The notes beneath the pieces are model-generated. The model searched no databases. It saw only the letters and a program-made list of their open reading frames with translations, and was not told the DNA's origin. Of a stretch of DNA of 64,000 bases, positions 15,552-23,872 are shown piece by piece. Within the stretch, counting starts at the first letter, position 1. Each line of letters starts with the position of its first letter. This stretch comes from Castellaniella daejeonensis (lineage in GTDB: Bacteria; Pseudomonadota; Gammaproteobacteria; Burkholderiales; Burkholderiaceae_B): assembly GCF_039523555.1 (NCBI RefSeq), contig NZ_BAAAFN010000006.1, positions 124,001 through 188,000 of the forward strand, given 5' to 3'. The position numbers and the translations under genes are program-made.

Positions 15552-18434
15552 ATGATCTCGCACAGCCAGATCTATCGGGTCCGTGCGGCCCTCGCTACCC
15601 ACTACTACGCCGACCAGGCCGATGACTACTACAGCCGCGACGGCAGCGCCGCGACCTGGCAGGGCGAAGGTGCCCGCCGCCTGGGCGCGGTCGGGGCAAT
15701 TGATCCGGCCCGCTTCAAAGCCATGCTCCAGGGCGATTTTGGGCATGGCATCACGGCGGTCCAGTCGGTGCGCAAGGACGCCAAGGCCCGCGCCGCGCTG
15801 GATTTGACCTTTGGTGCGCCCAAAAGCATCACCTTGCAGGCGCTGATCGGCGGTGACGACCGCCTGATCCAGGCCAATGACGATGCCGTCGCCACGGCGC
15901 TGGCCTATGTGGAAAAGCACCTGGCCATGGGCCGACGCAAGGAAGGCGGCAAATCCCGTGTGGAACACACCGGCAATCTGATCATCGCCAAATTCCGCCA
16001 TGAAACCGCACGGCCCACGGAAGGCGCGGCCCCCGATCCCCATTTGCATGTCCACGCCCTGCTGATGAACCTGACGCAGCGGGCCGATGGTCAATGGGTC
16101 GCGCTGTCCAATGAACAGATTTTCCAACTCCTGCGCGTCACGGATTCCATCTACCAGGCCACGCTGGAACGCAATGTCCGGGCGCTGGGTTACGCCGTGC
16201 GCCATGAGAAAAACCATATCGAACTGGCGCACATCAGCCGTCAGCAGATCGAGTTTTTCAGCAAACGCAGCACCGGCATCACGGCTGAACTGTCTGCACG
16301 CGGCACCCGCCGCGACCAGGCCCCCCATGCACTGCGCCAGGGTATCAACCTGGCCCACCGGCAAGCCAAGGCCCAGGACATGAGCCGCACCGCATTGCAT
16401 CAGACCTGGAAGGAGGCCGCTGTCGCCATCGGCATTCAGTTTGGGCAGGCGGGGCCACAGGCCCAGCCGCAGCACGAAGCGGAACAATCCTCCCCACTGG
16501 TGGCCCAGGCATCGTTGACCTGGGCCATTTCGCATCTGGCCGAACGCGAATCGGTCATGCCCCTGGCCGATCTGCTGCAACAGGCGGTGCGCCACGCCGG
16601 GGGCCATGCCGATGTGGCCGCCATCCAGGCACAGGTCCAGGCAGGCCCCCTGATCCGCGAAGCGCCTCACTACCGCAGCACCCAGGACACCCAGGCGGCA
16701 CCCATGACCCGTGAGGGCTGGGCCGCCGAGGTCGTGCGCCTGGGCGGATCGTCCCATGAGTCTGCCTTGCAGCTCGTAGACCAGGCCATTGCCCAGGGAC
16801 GGCTGCTGATGGAAAGCCCGCGCTACGCTACCCGTCAGGCGCATGAAGCCGAATCCCGCATCCTGGCGGCGGAACAGACCGGGCGCGGCACCTGGCGGGC
16901 CGCCCTGCCCGCCCAGGCCATCGAAACCGGGCTGGATACCCGTCTGACCGCCGGGCAACGGGAGGCGGTCATGCTGATTACCACGGACGCCGACCAGATC
17001 AGCGGCATCCAGGGGCTGGCCGGTACGGGTAAATCCTTCGCGCTGCAAAACGCCCAGACGGTGCTGCAACAGCACAACCGGACCTTGGTGGCGCTGGCCC
17101 CCTACGGCAACATGGTGCGCAACCTGCGCAACGATGGCGTCCAGGCCAATACCATCGCCTCGGTGCTGGCCGCCCGTGACAAACGCAGCTTCACGGACCG
17201 CCTGGGGCCGCACACCGTGGTGGTCATTGATGAGGCCGGGGTGGTGCCCGTACGCCAGATGGACAAACTGCTGGCGCTGATCCAGCCGACCGGGGCCAAG
17301 GTGGTGCTGCTGGGCGACACGGCACAGACCAAGGCCATCGAGGCGGGCCGCGCCTTTGCCATGATGCAGGAACAGGGCATGAAAACCGTCCTCATGGGCG
17401 ACATCCAGCGCCAGCGGTCCGAACGGCTGCGCCAGGCCGTGCAACTGGCCGCCACCGGCCAGGCCAGCCAGTCCCTGCCGCTGCTGGATCAGGTGCTGAC
17501 CATCCCCGATCAGTTCGGCGTGGATGAACACGGCCACAAGACCCGCGACAGCTCTGGCCGCTATGAGGCCATTGCCCAGGCCTATGTCTCGCTCCCTGAG
17601 CGCGAACAGGCCAGTACCCTGGTCGTCACCGGCACCAATGCCTCTCGCCAGGCCATCAATGCCCACATCCATGCGCTGCGCGGCCTGGAGGGTAAAGGCC
17701 AGCGTTACCAGCTGCTGGCCCGCCACGACACCACTCGCGCTCAGCGCAGCGTGGCCCGTTACTACACCGTGGGCGATATCGTGGTGCCCGAACGGGACTA
17801 CCAATGCGGCCTGAAACGCGGTGAACGCTATCGCGTCATCGGCATGCCCCAGCATGACCGCATCACGGTGGCCGCCCTGCACCCGGACGCAGCCGACCAG
17901 CCCCCCATCGACATCATCCCCAGGACGATGAGCCGCCTGTCGGTCTACCACCTGAACGAATCGGAGCTATCCGTAGGGGATCAGGTCCGCATCACGCGCA
18001 ATGATGCCCGCCATGATCTGGTCAACGGTCAACTGGCCAAGGTAGTCGAGGTCCTGGCCGACCGCATCACCATCGCGGCAGGCAACCGGCACATCACCCT
18101 GCCCGCCGACCAGCCGCTGCACCTGGACTATGCCTATACCAGCACCGCGCATAGCGCCCAGGGGCTGACCTGCGACCGGGTGCTGTACAACGCGGAAAGT
18201 TTCAGCCGCACCACGGCCCAGGACACCTATTACGTCAGTATTTCTCGGGAACGGCATGCCGTCACGGTGTTCACCGACGATGCGGAAAAACTGCCAGAAC
18301 GGGTGGACCGGCAGGGGTATAAAGGACTGGCACATGATCTGAAATTAATAACAAACAAAGACCTGAATTCAAGCCGAAGCGATCACGATTTCAACCTCTC
18401 TCAAAGGGTGCCTGAGCTAGAAATTGAATCATGA
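15552..18434 (+). CDS. trwC: MOBF relaxase-helicase (TrwC/TraI type) with altered C-terminal tail
   Basis: A 960-residue protein. The N-terminal relaxase has tyrosines in 'THYYADQADDYYSRDG' (residues about 17-32) and the metal-binding triad PHLHVH (His164, His166, His168). The helicase half has Walker A GLAGTGKS at 488-495, 'VVVIDEAGVVP' and 'YTSTAHSAQGLTCDRV'. It nicks oriT and unwinds the transferred strand. The last 30 or so residues (from KLITNKDL) are encoded by unrelated A+T-rich DNA; a second, diverged copy of the normal 3' end with a different tail lies at 19893-20179. The enzyme core looks intact. Confidence 0.93.
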   Translation: MISHSQIYRVRAALATHYYADQADDYYSRDGSAATWQGEGARRLGAVGAIDPARFKAMLQGDFGHGITAVQSVRKDAKARAALDLTFGAPKSITLQALIGGDDRLIQANDDAVATALAYVEKHLAMGRRKEGGKSRVEHTGNLIIAKFRHETARPTEGAAPDPHLHVHALLMNLTQRADGQWVALSNEQIFQLLRVTDSIYQATLERNVRALGYAVRHEKNHIELAHISRQQIEFFSKRSTGITAELSARGTRRDQAPHALRQGINLAHRQAKAQDMSRTALHQTWKEAAVAIGIQFGQAGPQAQPQHEAEQSSPLVAQASLTWAISHLAERESVMPLADLLQQAVRHAGGHADVAAIQAQVQAGPLIREAPHYRSTQDTQAAPMTREGWAAEVVRLGGSSHESALQLVDQAIAQGRLLMESPRYATRQAHEAESRILAAEQTGRGTWRAALPAQAIETGLDTRLTAGQREAVMLITTDADQISGIQGLAGTGKSFALQNAQTVLQQHNRTLVALAPYGNMVRNLRNDGVQANTIASVLAARDKRSFTDRLGPHTVVVIDEAGVVPVRQMDKLLALIQPTGAKVVLLGDTAQTKAIEAGRAFAMMQEQGMKTVLMGDIQRQRSERLRQAVQLAATGQASQSLPLLDQVLTIPDQFGVDEHGHKTRDSSGRYEAIAQAYVSLPEREQASTLVVTGTNASRQAINAHIHALRGLEGKGQRYQLLARHDTTRAQRSVARYYTVGDIVVPERDYQCGLKRGERYRVIGMPQHDRITVAALHPDAADQPPIDIIPRTMSRLSVYHLNESELSVGDQVRITRNDARHDLVNGQLAKVVEVLADRITIAAGNRHITLPADQPLHLDYAYTSTAHSAQGLTCDRVLYNAESFSRTTAQDTYYVSISRERHAVTVFTDDAEKLPERVDRQGYKGLAHDLKLITNKDLNSSRSDHDFNLSQRVPELEIES
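18148..18341 (+). repeat. relaxase 3'-end repeat, copy 1
   Basis: A 194-bp segment inside trwC that matches 19893-20086 at 184 of 194 positions by eye. All ten differences fall at third codon positions and leave the protein unchanged. Homology stops abruptly at the Leu codon of 'AHDL', after which the two tails are unrelated. Confidence 0.9.
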
Positions 18435-18444
18435 CCTAATGGCT

Positions 18445-18945
18445 CTATCCGATCTGCTTGTTGAACAACGGCAATTTTTTATGCCGCTTCAGGTGAACGG
18501 TATGCAAATACACTTCCGCCAGCGATACCACTTCAGGGTCAGAGAAGGTAATTACACCAAGTCCCGCCTTACCGTTCAAGACTTCAGCTTCGTATTCTGC
18601 TGCTTCAGGTTCAGCTCGAAAACAGTGTTTTGGAAAAACCCAGACCCCGCCCGTGTCATGCTCCGGTGTCTTTACATGATCCCATACCCGTTCATGGAGA
18701 TTGTTCTTCGTAGCTTTTCCGATATAAATAATCTGACCTTGGGAACAAGTGAAAAAATACAGACCACTTTGGGACCCAATCCCATCGCCCCTTATCAAAA
18801 AGCCGGGATCTTCGGAATCAGTCCGATCGCCAATAGCACGCCGCCCACCTTTGTCAAAGGCAAGTTCAATATGGACCTGGCTGAACATGTCTGGCATAGC
18901 GGCAGCCAGCTTCCGAACCTCATCAAACGCTTCTTGAACCTTCAT
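18445..18945 (-). CDS. GIY-YIG nuclease domain protein
   Basis: A 166-residue protein. Residues 61-90 carry the GIY-YIG signature: GLYFF (61-65), IIYIGKA (72-78) and 'NLHERVWDH' (82-90) with the catalytic Arg87. A possible metal-binding Glu lies in 'SLAEVYLHTVHL'. GIY-YIG enzymes include homing endonucleases that promote their own insertion. The start is fixed by a perfect AAGGAGG nine bases before the ATG; a longer frame to 19023 lacks a ribosome site. The gene is antisense to trwC and lies between the two copies of the trwC 3' end. Base composition is lower in G+C than the transfer genes. Confidence 0.75.
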   Translation of the reverse strand: MKVQEAFDEVRKLAAAMPDMFSQVHIELAFDKGGRRAIGDRTDSEDPGFLIRGDGIGSQSGLYFFTCSQGQIIYIGKATKNNLHERVWDHVKTPEHDTGGVWVFPKHCFRAEPEAAEYEAEVLNGKAGLGVITFSDPEVVSLAEVYLHTVHLKRHKKLPLFNKQIG

Positions 18946-19107
18946 CTCTTCATACCTCCTTGGTCGAGAATTGGCTACGATCCCCTGAGTCACAGACTTC
19001 GCACGATTCATCAAATTTGGCAACGTCCATGCAAATTAGCGGGCTCACAATATCCTGGCCCTCCAGGGAATAGTAGATAAAATTTGACACCATAGCGGCG
19101 TGCAAGC

Positions 19108-19344
19108 TTACAGGCCTAGGATCGACCTAACGTATTGAATTTTACAATATGTTTCATTTACCCAGCAATCTATTAATTCTTCTTCTAAGTCGCAGCAGGA
19201 CCGGATCAAACTTTTCCAGCAAGGAAATCTGGACACCTTCAAACCATGGTCCTCTTTGACCGCCGACCTGTATGCAGGCTGTCTAATGGCCGTAGCCATC
19301 GCGTCTTCAAAACGTATCCGCAGTGTCTGGGACATGCACCGCAT
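19108..19344 (-). CDS. doubtful small ORF
   Basis: A 78-codon frame (MRCMSQTLRIRFEDAMATAI...) with no clear ribosome site, four Cys residues and no recognisable domain. It lies between the GIY-YIG and FtsK-gamma genes on the same strand. It may be a remnant or not a gene at all. Confidence 0.25.
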   Translation of the reverse strand: MRCMSQTLRIRFEDAMATAIRQPAYRSAVKEDHGLKVSRFPCWKSLIRSCCDLEEELIDCWVNETYCKIQYVRSILGL

Positions 19345-19505
19345 CTGTCACAACGCCGCCCCCAAAGCGCCGCCCTTCTGTTTCTAGCCTGTCTCCCAAA
19401 CTAATTTTCCCACCTCCCGCAAAATTGCTACGGCCATGTTGGCTACAGACGTAGCCGAAATTCATACCATCTGATCAATAATGTGCGCGACTCCGATTCA
19501 ACCAT

Positions 19506-19742
19506 TCAGAAAAACTCTGGATTCTCCCTGGCATCGCTCATCAGAACTTGATGCTGTCCTTGTGCGTCTATTGGACCAACCAAACCTTGGTCCTCTAAAG
19601 ACTGCATAATTGCTAAAGCCTTACCATATCCGATGCGCAAGTGAATCTGAAAGAGGCTTACTGACACCCACCGCACCTGGCTAGAAACAGCTTTAGCCAA
19701 CTTCTCAAGCTCTGGATGATACAAGGTCGCCCGTTCATTCAT
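19506..19742 (-). CDS. stand-alone FtsK-gamma-like winged-helix protein
   Basis: A 78-residue protein whose core 'VSVSLFQIHLRIGYGKALAI' continues with 'MQSLEDQGLVGPIDAQGQ' and 'VLM'. This matches the gamma domain of FtsK translocases (SVSLLQRxxRIGYxRAxxLMxxLExxGIVGP), which reads polar KOPS sequences and contacts XerD. Here the motor is absent. An AGGAG eight bases before the ATG at 19742 selects this start over one seven codons upstream. It may bind DNA near a recombination or segregation site; the biological role is unknown. Confidence 0.7.
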   Translation of the reverse strand: MNERATLYHPELEKLAKAVSSQVRWVSVSLFQIHLRIGYGKALAIMQSLEDQGLVGPIDAQGQHQVLMSDARENPEFF

Positions 19743-19892
19743 AGTGATTTCTCCTGGTCGCAATTGAGTGCGCCGTAATGCTCAACGAGGAAAACAGGCT
19801 CGAAGGCAGCCTAACGTTCGCTGTGCCGTAATCGATCCTGCCGCCATTTGTCTGCTACAGCGTCAATTGGGCAGAATGAGTATTCCTCTCTA

Positions 19893-20179
19893 CGCACAGC
19901 GCCCAGGGGCTGACCTGCGACCGGGTGCTGTACAACGCGGAAAGTTTCAGCCGCACCACGGCCCAGGACACCTATTACGTCAGCATTTCGCGGGAACGGC
20001 ATGCCGTCACCGTCTTCACCGACGATGCGGAAAAACTGCCAGAACGGGTGGATCGGCAGGGGTACAAAGGGCTGGCGCATGACCTGGTGCAATCGCAGAT
20101 TCCACACCCCGTCACGCAGCCACATGATCCGCAAACCGCCCTTGATGCGCAGCCGGCCCCAGCCCTCGAAATCGAATGA
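19893..20179 (+). pseudogene. detached 3' end of a trwC relaxase gene
   Basis: The frame reads THSAQGLTCDRVLYNAESF... to ...AHDLVQSQIPHPVTQPHD... and ends ALEIE, stop at 20177-20179. It duplicates the last conserved helicase block of trwC (copy 1 at 18148-18341) with ten synonymous changes, then carries a proline-rich tail that looks like a normal relaxase C-terminus. No start codon or upstream relaxase sequence is joined to it, so it is a fragment left by insertion or recombination. Confidence 0.85.
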
Positions 20180-20710
20180 CGCCAGCCTGTCTGCCATCCG
20201 TCCCCAGACTGTCGCGCTGAAGTCCCCAGGCAGTATTGCTCATGCCCTGCGCGTGTCGCAGCAATGTCGCCGCCTTGTCTCCATCATGTCCCAAGGGTGT
20301 CTCTAGCCCGGCATTTACCCAGGTAGCACATCCGTCTACGGCGCTTTAGGCCACGGCTGTGGCCGCCAGTTCCGCCGATAGACCAATGCTTTAGGTGATC
20401 CCGGTGCCCTATGTGTTCCACAATCCCGGATTCAGCCCAATCCCCGCAAACCCTTGGTGGGCAAGGCTTTCCGGCACCCTGCCAGGGGTGCGTCATGTGT
20501 GGGACGTTTAAGGCCACAAATGAGCGCCAGCGAATTTGGGGACAAACGGCCCAGCCTGACCGGAAACCGGGCAGGCAGCGTCACACGGCAGGGACCCAGG
20601 CGCAGCCTGGGAAGTGGACGATACGGCGCAAGACCAGCATGGCATAGACCATCAATAGAACTTGACCAGCAACACAATGCACTACGCTTCTAGCAAGCGT
20701 AGATCGAGCG
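20180..20710. other. hairpin-dense noncoding DNA, candidate oriT
   Basis: This 530-bp stretch lacks a credible gene and holds four perfect hairpins: 20349-20364 (6-bp stem), 20474-20491 (6-bp), 20595-20611 (7-bp) and 20682-20702 (CTACGCTT/AAGCGTAG, 8-bp). TATTGCTCATGCCC at 20234-20247 is reminiscent of MOBF nick regions as I remember them from R388. With plus-strand transfer starting here, the minus-strand ssb/parB/radC genes would enter first and the transfer genes last, as in known plasmids. This is an inference without biochemical support. Confidence 0.4.
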
Positions 20711-20765
20711 GAATCAATCAACAGAAAATAATTCAATTATTCCATTATTGTTGTATTATTGATTC
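20711..20765 (+). promoter_or_regulatory. arsR promoter/operator region
   Basis: A+T-rich DNA directly before arsR with nested inverted repeats. GAATCAAT (20711-20718) pairs with ATTGATTC (20758-20765). Inside them is AATAATT-C-AATTATT (20727-20741). TATTAT near the start codon could be the -10. ArsR repressors bind such A+T-rich dyads, and arsenite release would induce the operon. Confidence 0.6.
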
Positions 20766-21089
20766 ATGAACGAGACTCAAACTGTTTCCGCCCTGAGCGC
20801 GCTGGCCCATGCACAGCGGCTGCGTGTGTTTCGCGCCCTGGTCATCGCCGGCTCCGAAGGACGGACCCCCAGCGCCCTGGCGGACCAACTGGCCGTGGCC
20901 CGCAACACCTTGTCTTTCCATCTGAAAGAACTCGCCCATGCGGGCCTGGTCACCATCGAGCAACAAGGCCGCAACCTCATCTATCGCGCCGACTTTGCCC
21001 AGATCAACGGGCTGCTGGGCTATCTGACTGAACACTGCTGCCAAGGCGGCGTGTGCGAAATCTCCGAATCCACCCACTGTGACTGCTGA
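20766..21089 (+). CDS. arsR: ArsR/SmtB-family arsenic-responsive repressor
   Basis: A 107-residue winged-helix protein: 'SALADQLAVARNTLSFHLKEL' is the recognition helix region (a 20-residue block with the final Leu). 'GLVTIEQQGRNLIYRA' is the wing. Cysteines lie only at the C-terminus ('EHCCQGGVCEIS...HCDC'), as in ArsR subtypes that bind arsenite with C-terminal Cys residues rather than the CVC of the R773 type. It is first in the ars operon, with its own operator upstream and arsC four bases downstream. Confidence 0.93.
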   Translation: MNETQTVSALSALAHAQRLRVFRALVIAGSEGRTPSALADQLAVARNTLSFHLKELAHAGLVTIEQQGRNLIYRADFAQINGLLGYLTEHCCQGGVCEISESTHCDC

Positions 21090-21093
21090 AACC

Positions 21094-21591
21094 ATGACCA
21101 CCAACACCCCCTACAACGCACTGTTCATCTGCACAGGTAACTCCGCCCGCTCCATCCTGGCTGAAGGCATCCTCAACGAATTGGGCCAAGGCCGCTTTCG
21201 CGCATACTCGGCGGGCAGCCATCCTAAAGGTGAGGTGCACCCGTTGGCACTCGACACGCTGAAACGGCTGAATATTCCTGCGGCTGATTACCGTAGCAAA
21301 AGCTGGGATGAGTTTGTGGCACCCGGTGCACCGCTGTTCGATTTCATCTTCACGGTCTGCGATAACGCAGCCGGCGAAGTCTGCCCTCTTTGGCCCGGCA
21401 AGCCGGTTTCAGCGCATTGGGGGGTTCCCGACCCAGCAGCGGTTGAAGGCTCCGAAGAACAAAAAGTCAAAGCCTTCAAAGACACCGCATTGATCCTGCG
21501 CCGCCGCATTGAACTGTTCGTGTCGCTACCTTTCGAACGCCTGGATGCCATGTCCTTGCAACACAAACTGCGTGACATCGGCAAGCAGTGA
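21094..21591 (+). CDS. arsC: arsenate reductase, thioredoxin/LMW-phosphatase type
   Basis: A 165-residue protein of the low-molecular-weight phosphatase fold: the P-loop is 'FICTGNSARSILAEG' (C-x5-R variant), with later Cys in 'TVCDNAAGEVCPLWPG' and the phosphatase Asp in 'WGVPDPA'. It reduces arsenate to arsenite using a Cys relay. ATG 21094 is preferred; a GTG at 21079 would overlap arsR. A second, unrelated ArsC is encoded at 22695, so the operon holds both reductase classes. Confidence 0.9.
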   Translation: MTTNTPYNALFICTGNSARSILAEGILNELGQGRFRAYSAGSHPKGEVHPLALDTLKRLNIPAADYRSKSWDEFVAPGAPLFDFIFTVCDNAAGEVCPLWPGKPVSAHWGVPDPAAVEGSEEQKVKAFKDTALILRRRIELFVSLPFERLDAMSLQHKLRDIGKQ

Positions 21592-21598
21592 GACGCCC

Positions 21599-22678
21599 AT
21601 GACTACAGCAACCGAATCAGCCCACACTATGCCGGCTGCCTCGACCATGAGTGTCTTCGAACGCTACCTGACGGTGTGGGTGCTGCTGTGCATCGTCGCC
21701 GGGATTGCGCTCGGCCAATTCGCCCCCACGGTCTTCCAGGCCATCGGCCGCCTGGAAATAGCTCAGGTCAACCTGCCCGTCGGGCTGCTGATCTGGATCA
21801 TGATCATCCCCATGCTGCTCAAGGTGGACTTCGGCGCACTAGGCCAGGTCAAACAACACTGGCGCGGGATCGGCGTCACCTTGTTCGTGAATTGGGCGGT
21901 CAAACCGTTCTCGATGGCCCTGCTGGCCTGGATCTTCATCCGCCATGTCTTCGCCGATGCGCTGCCGGCCGATCAGCTCGACAGCTACGTCGCCGGACTG
22001 ATCCTGCTGGCTGCAGCCCCCTGCACAGCCATGGTGTTCGTCTGGAGCCGGTTGACGGGTGGTGACCCCGTATTCACCCTGTCCCAGGTCGCCTTGAACG
22101 ACACCATCATGGTGTTTGCCTTTGCACCCATCGTCGGCCTGCTGCTTGGCTTATCGGCCATCACGGTGCCGTGGGATACGCTGCTGGTGTCCGTAGCACT
22201 CTACATCGTCATCCCCGTCCTCATCGCACAGGTATGGCGGCGCACCTTGTTGCGGCGTGGCCAGGCGGCCTTCGATGCCGCCCTGGCGCGGATCGGCCCG
22301 CTGTCCATCGCGGCCTTGCTGCTCACCCTGGTGCTGCTGTTCGCTTTTCAGGGCCAGGCCATCCTGCAACAGCCGCTGGTGATCGCGATGCTGGCCGTGC
22401 CGATCCTGATCCAGGTGTTCTTCAACTCGGGGCTGGCCTACTGGCTCAATCGCAAGATGGGCGAAAAACACAACATCGCCTGCCCTTCGGCCCTGATCGG
22501 CGCGAGCAACTTTTTCGAACTGGCGGTCGCCGCCGCCATCAGCCTGTTCGGATTCCAGTCCGGCGCAGCATTGGCCACCGTCGTCGGTGTGCTGATCGAG
22601 GTGCCCGTAATGCTGCTGGTCGTACGCGTGGTCAACCAATCACGCGGCTGGTACGAATGCCGCCCCGCTACACATTGA
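21599..22678 (+). CDS. acr3: ACR3-family arsenite efflux permease
   Basis: A 359-residue membrane protein with about ten helices. 'YLTVWVLLCIVAGIALGQF' near the N-terminus, 'NLPVGLLIWIMIIPMLLKVD', 'AAPCTAMVFVWSRLTGGDP' (with the conserved essential Cys of ACR3 and the following Thr/Trp) and 'CPSALIGASNFFELAVA' are diagnostic. It expels arsenite made by the two ArsC enzymes. The start ATG at 21599 is seven bases after the arsC stop; the longer frame from 21509 overlaps arsC and is rejected. Confidence 0.94.
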   Translation: MTTATESAHTMPAASTMSVFERYLTVWVLLCIVAGIALGQFAPTVFQAIGRLEIAQVNLPVGLLIWIMIIPMLLKVDFGALGQVKQHWRGIGVTLFVNWAVKPFSMALLAWIFIRHVFADALPADQLDSYVAGLILLAAAPCTAMVFVWSRLTGGDPVFTLSQVALNDTIMVFAFAPIVGLLLGLSAITVPWDTLLVSVALYIVIPVLIAQVWRRTLLRRGQAAFDAALARIGPLSIAALLLTLVLLFAFQGQAILQQPLVIAMLAVPILIQVFFNSGLAYWLNRKMGEKHNIACPSALIGASNFFELAVAAAISLFGFQSGAALATVVGVLIEVPVMLLVVRVVNQSRGWYECRPATH

Positions 22679-22694
22679 CGCTAAAACCCCACCT

Positions 22695-23117
22695 ATGAGC
22701 ACCATCACCCTCTATCACAACCCGGCGTGCGGCACGTCCCGCAATACGCTGGCCTTGATCCGCAACAGCGGCGAAGAACCCACCATCATCGAATACCTGA
22801 AAACGCCACCCGACCGCGCCACGCTGGTCCAGCTGCTGGCCGATGCGGGCCTGAGCGTACGCGACGTGCTGCGTGAAAAAGGCACCCCCTACGCCGAACT
22901 TGATCTGGGCAATCCGAAATGGACGGATGCGCAGTTGCTCGACTTCATCGAACAACACCCTGTCCTGATGAACCGGCCCATCGTCGTGACGCCACTGGGT
23001 ACGCGCCTCTGTCGGCCATCAGAAGAGGTCCTGGACATCCTGCCCCAGCCGCAGCGAGGTGCGTTCAACAAGGAAGATGGCGAACCTGTGATTGATGCGG
23101 AGGGCCGCCGTGTCTGA
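22695..23117 (+). CDS. arsC: arsenate reductase, glutaredoxin type
   Basis: A 140-residue ArsC/Spx-fold protein: 'TLYHNPACGTSRNTLALIR' holds the catalytic Cys12. 'RPIVVTPLGTRLCRPSEEVL' contains two of the three conserved Arg of the arsenate site. It reduces arsenate with glutathione and glutaredoxin. It lies after acr3 and overlaps the arsH start by eight bases. Confidence 0.93.
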   Translation: MSTITLYHNPACGTSRNTLALIRNSGEEPTIIEYLKTPPDRATLVQLLADAGLSVRDVLREKGTPYAELDLGNPKWTDAQLLDFIEQHPVLMNRPIVVTPLGTRLCRPSEEVLDILPQPQRGAFNKEDGEPVIDAEGRRV

Positions 23118-23835
23118 ACCGCTGCAGATGGATTTGCCCCACCTCGACACCGCGCTGTTCCAGCAGCCCGACGCCCAGCAGTTATTCAATCCGGCACGGG
23201 CGACCCATGCCCCGCGCTTTCTGCTGCTGTACGGCTCCTTGCGCGAACGCTCGTACAGCCGCCTGGCCGCCGAAGAAGCCGCGCGCATCCTGCGTGCGCT
23301 CGGTGGCGAAACCCGGATGTTCAATCCGTCGGGATTGCCCCTGGTGGATGACGCCCCGGCGGATCATCCTAAAGTGCAGGAGCTGCATGCACTCACGCAA
23401 TGGGCAGAAGGCATGGTGTGGTGTTCGCCTGAGCGGCATGGTGCCATGACCGGGCTGATGAAAACCCAGATCGACTGGATTCCGCTATCCGTCGGTGCGG
23501 TACGCCCCACGCAAGGCAAAACACTGGCCGTCATGCAGGTCTCGGGAGGTTCACAATCATTCAATGCCGTCAACCAGATGCGGGTGCTGGGCCGCTGGAT
23601 GCGGATGCTGACGATCCCGAATCAGTCCTCGGTGGCCAAGGCGTGGCTGGAGTTCGATGAGGCAGGCCGCATGAAACCGTCCGCCTACTATGACCGCATC
23701 GTGGACGTCATGGAAGAGCTGATGAAATTCACGCTGCTGACACGCGACAGCGCGGCGTATCTGGTGGATCGCTATAGCGAACGCAAGGAAAGCGCAGACG
23801 CACTGAGCCAGCGTGTGAATCAGGCAGCAATCTAA
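23110..23835 (+). CDS. arsH: ArsH NADPH-dependent flavoprotein
   Basis: A 241-residue flavodoxin-like reductase: 'FLLLYGSLRERSYSRLAAEE' is the FMN-binding loop; then 'GMVWCSPERHGAMTGLMK' and 'VSGGSQSFNAVNQMRVLGRW'. ArsH oxidises trivalent methylarsenicals and reduces other compounds. I chose GTG 23110 because GGAGG lies six bases upstream; ATG 23095 and TTG 23092 are alternatives. It is the last gene of the ars operon and converges on the ParB-like gene 37 bases away. Confidence 0.93.
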   Translation: MSEPLQMDLPHLDTALFQQPDAQQLFNPARATHAPRFLLLYGSLRERSYSRLAAEEAARILRALGGETRMFNPSGLPLVDDAPADHPKVQELHALTQWAEGMVWCSPERHGAMTGLMKTQIDWIPLSVGAVRPTQGKTLAVMQVSGGSQSFNAVNQMRVLGRWMRMLTIPNQSSVAKAWLEFDEAGRMKPSAYYDRIVDVMEELMKFTLLTRDSAAYLVDRYSERKESADALSQRVNQAAI

Positions 23836-23872
23836 AGCAATGAGCCGCAGAAGCGGCCCGATGAACGGCGGT

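Noticed and set aside
15420..17951. 843-codon minus-strand frame opposite the nuclease gene end and trwC
   Set aside because: It lies antisense to the clearly recognisable relaxase and reads as low-complexity Gly/Gln/His/Val peptide without domains, a G+C-rich shadow.
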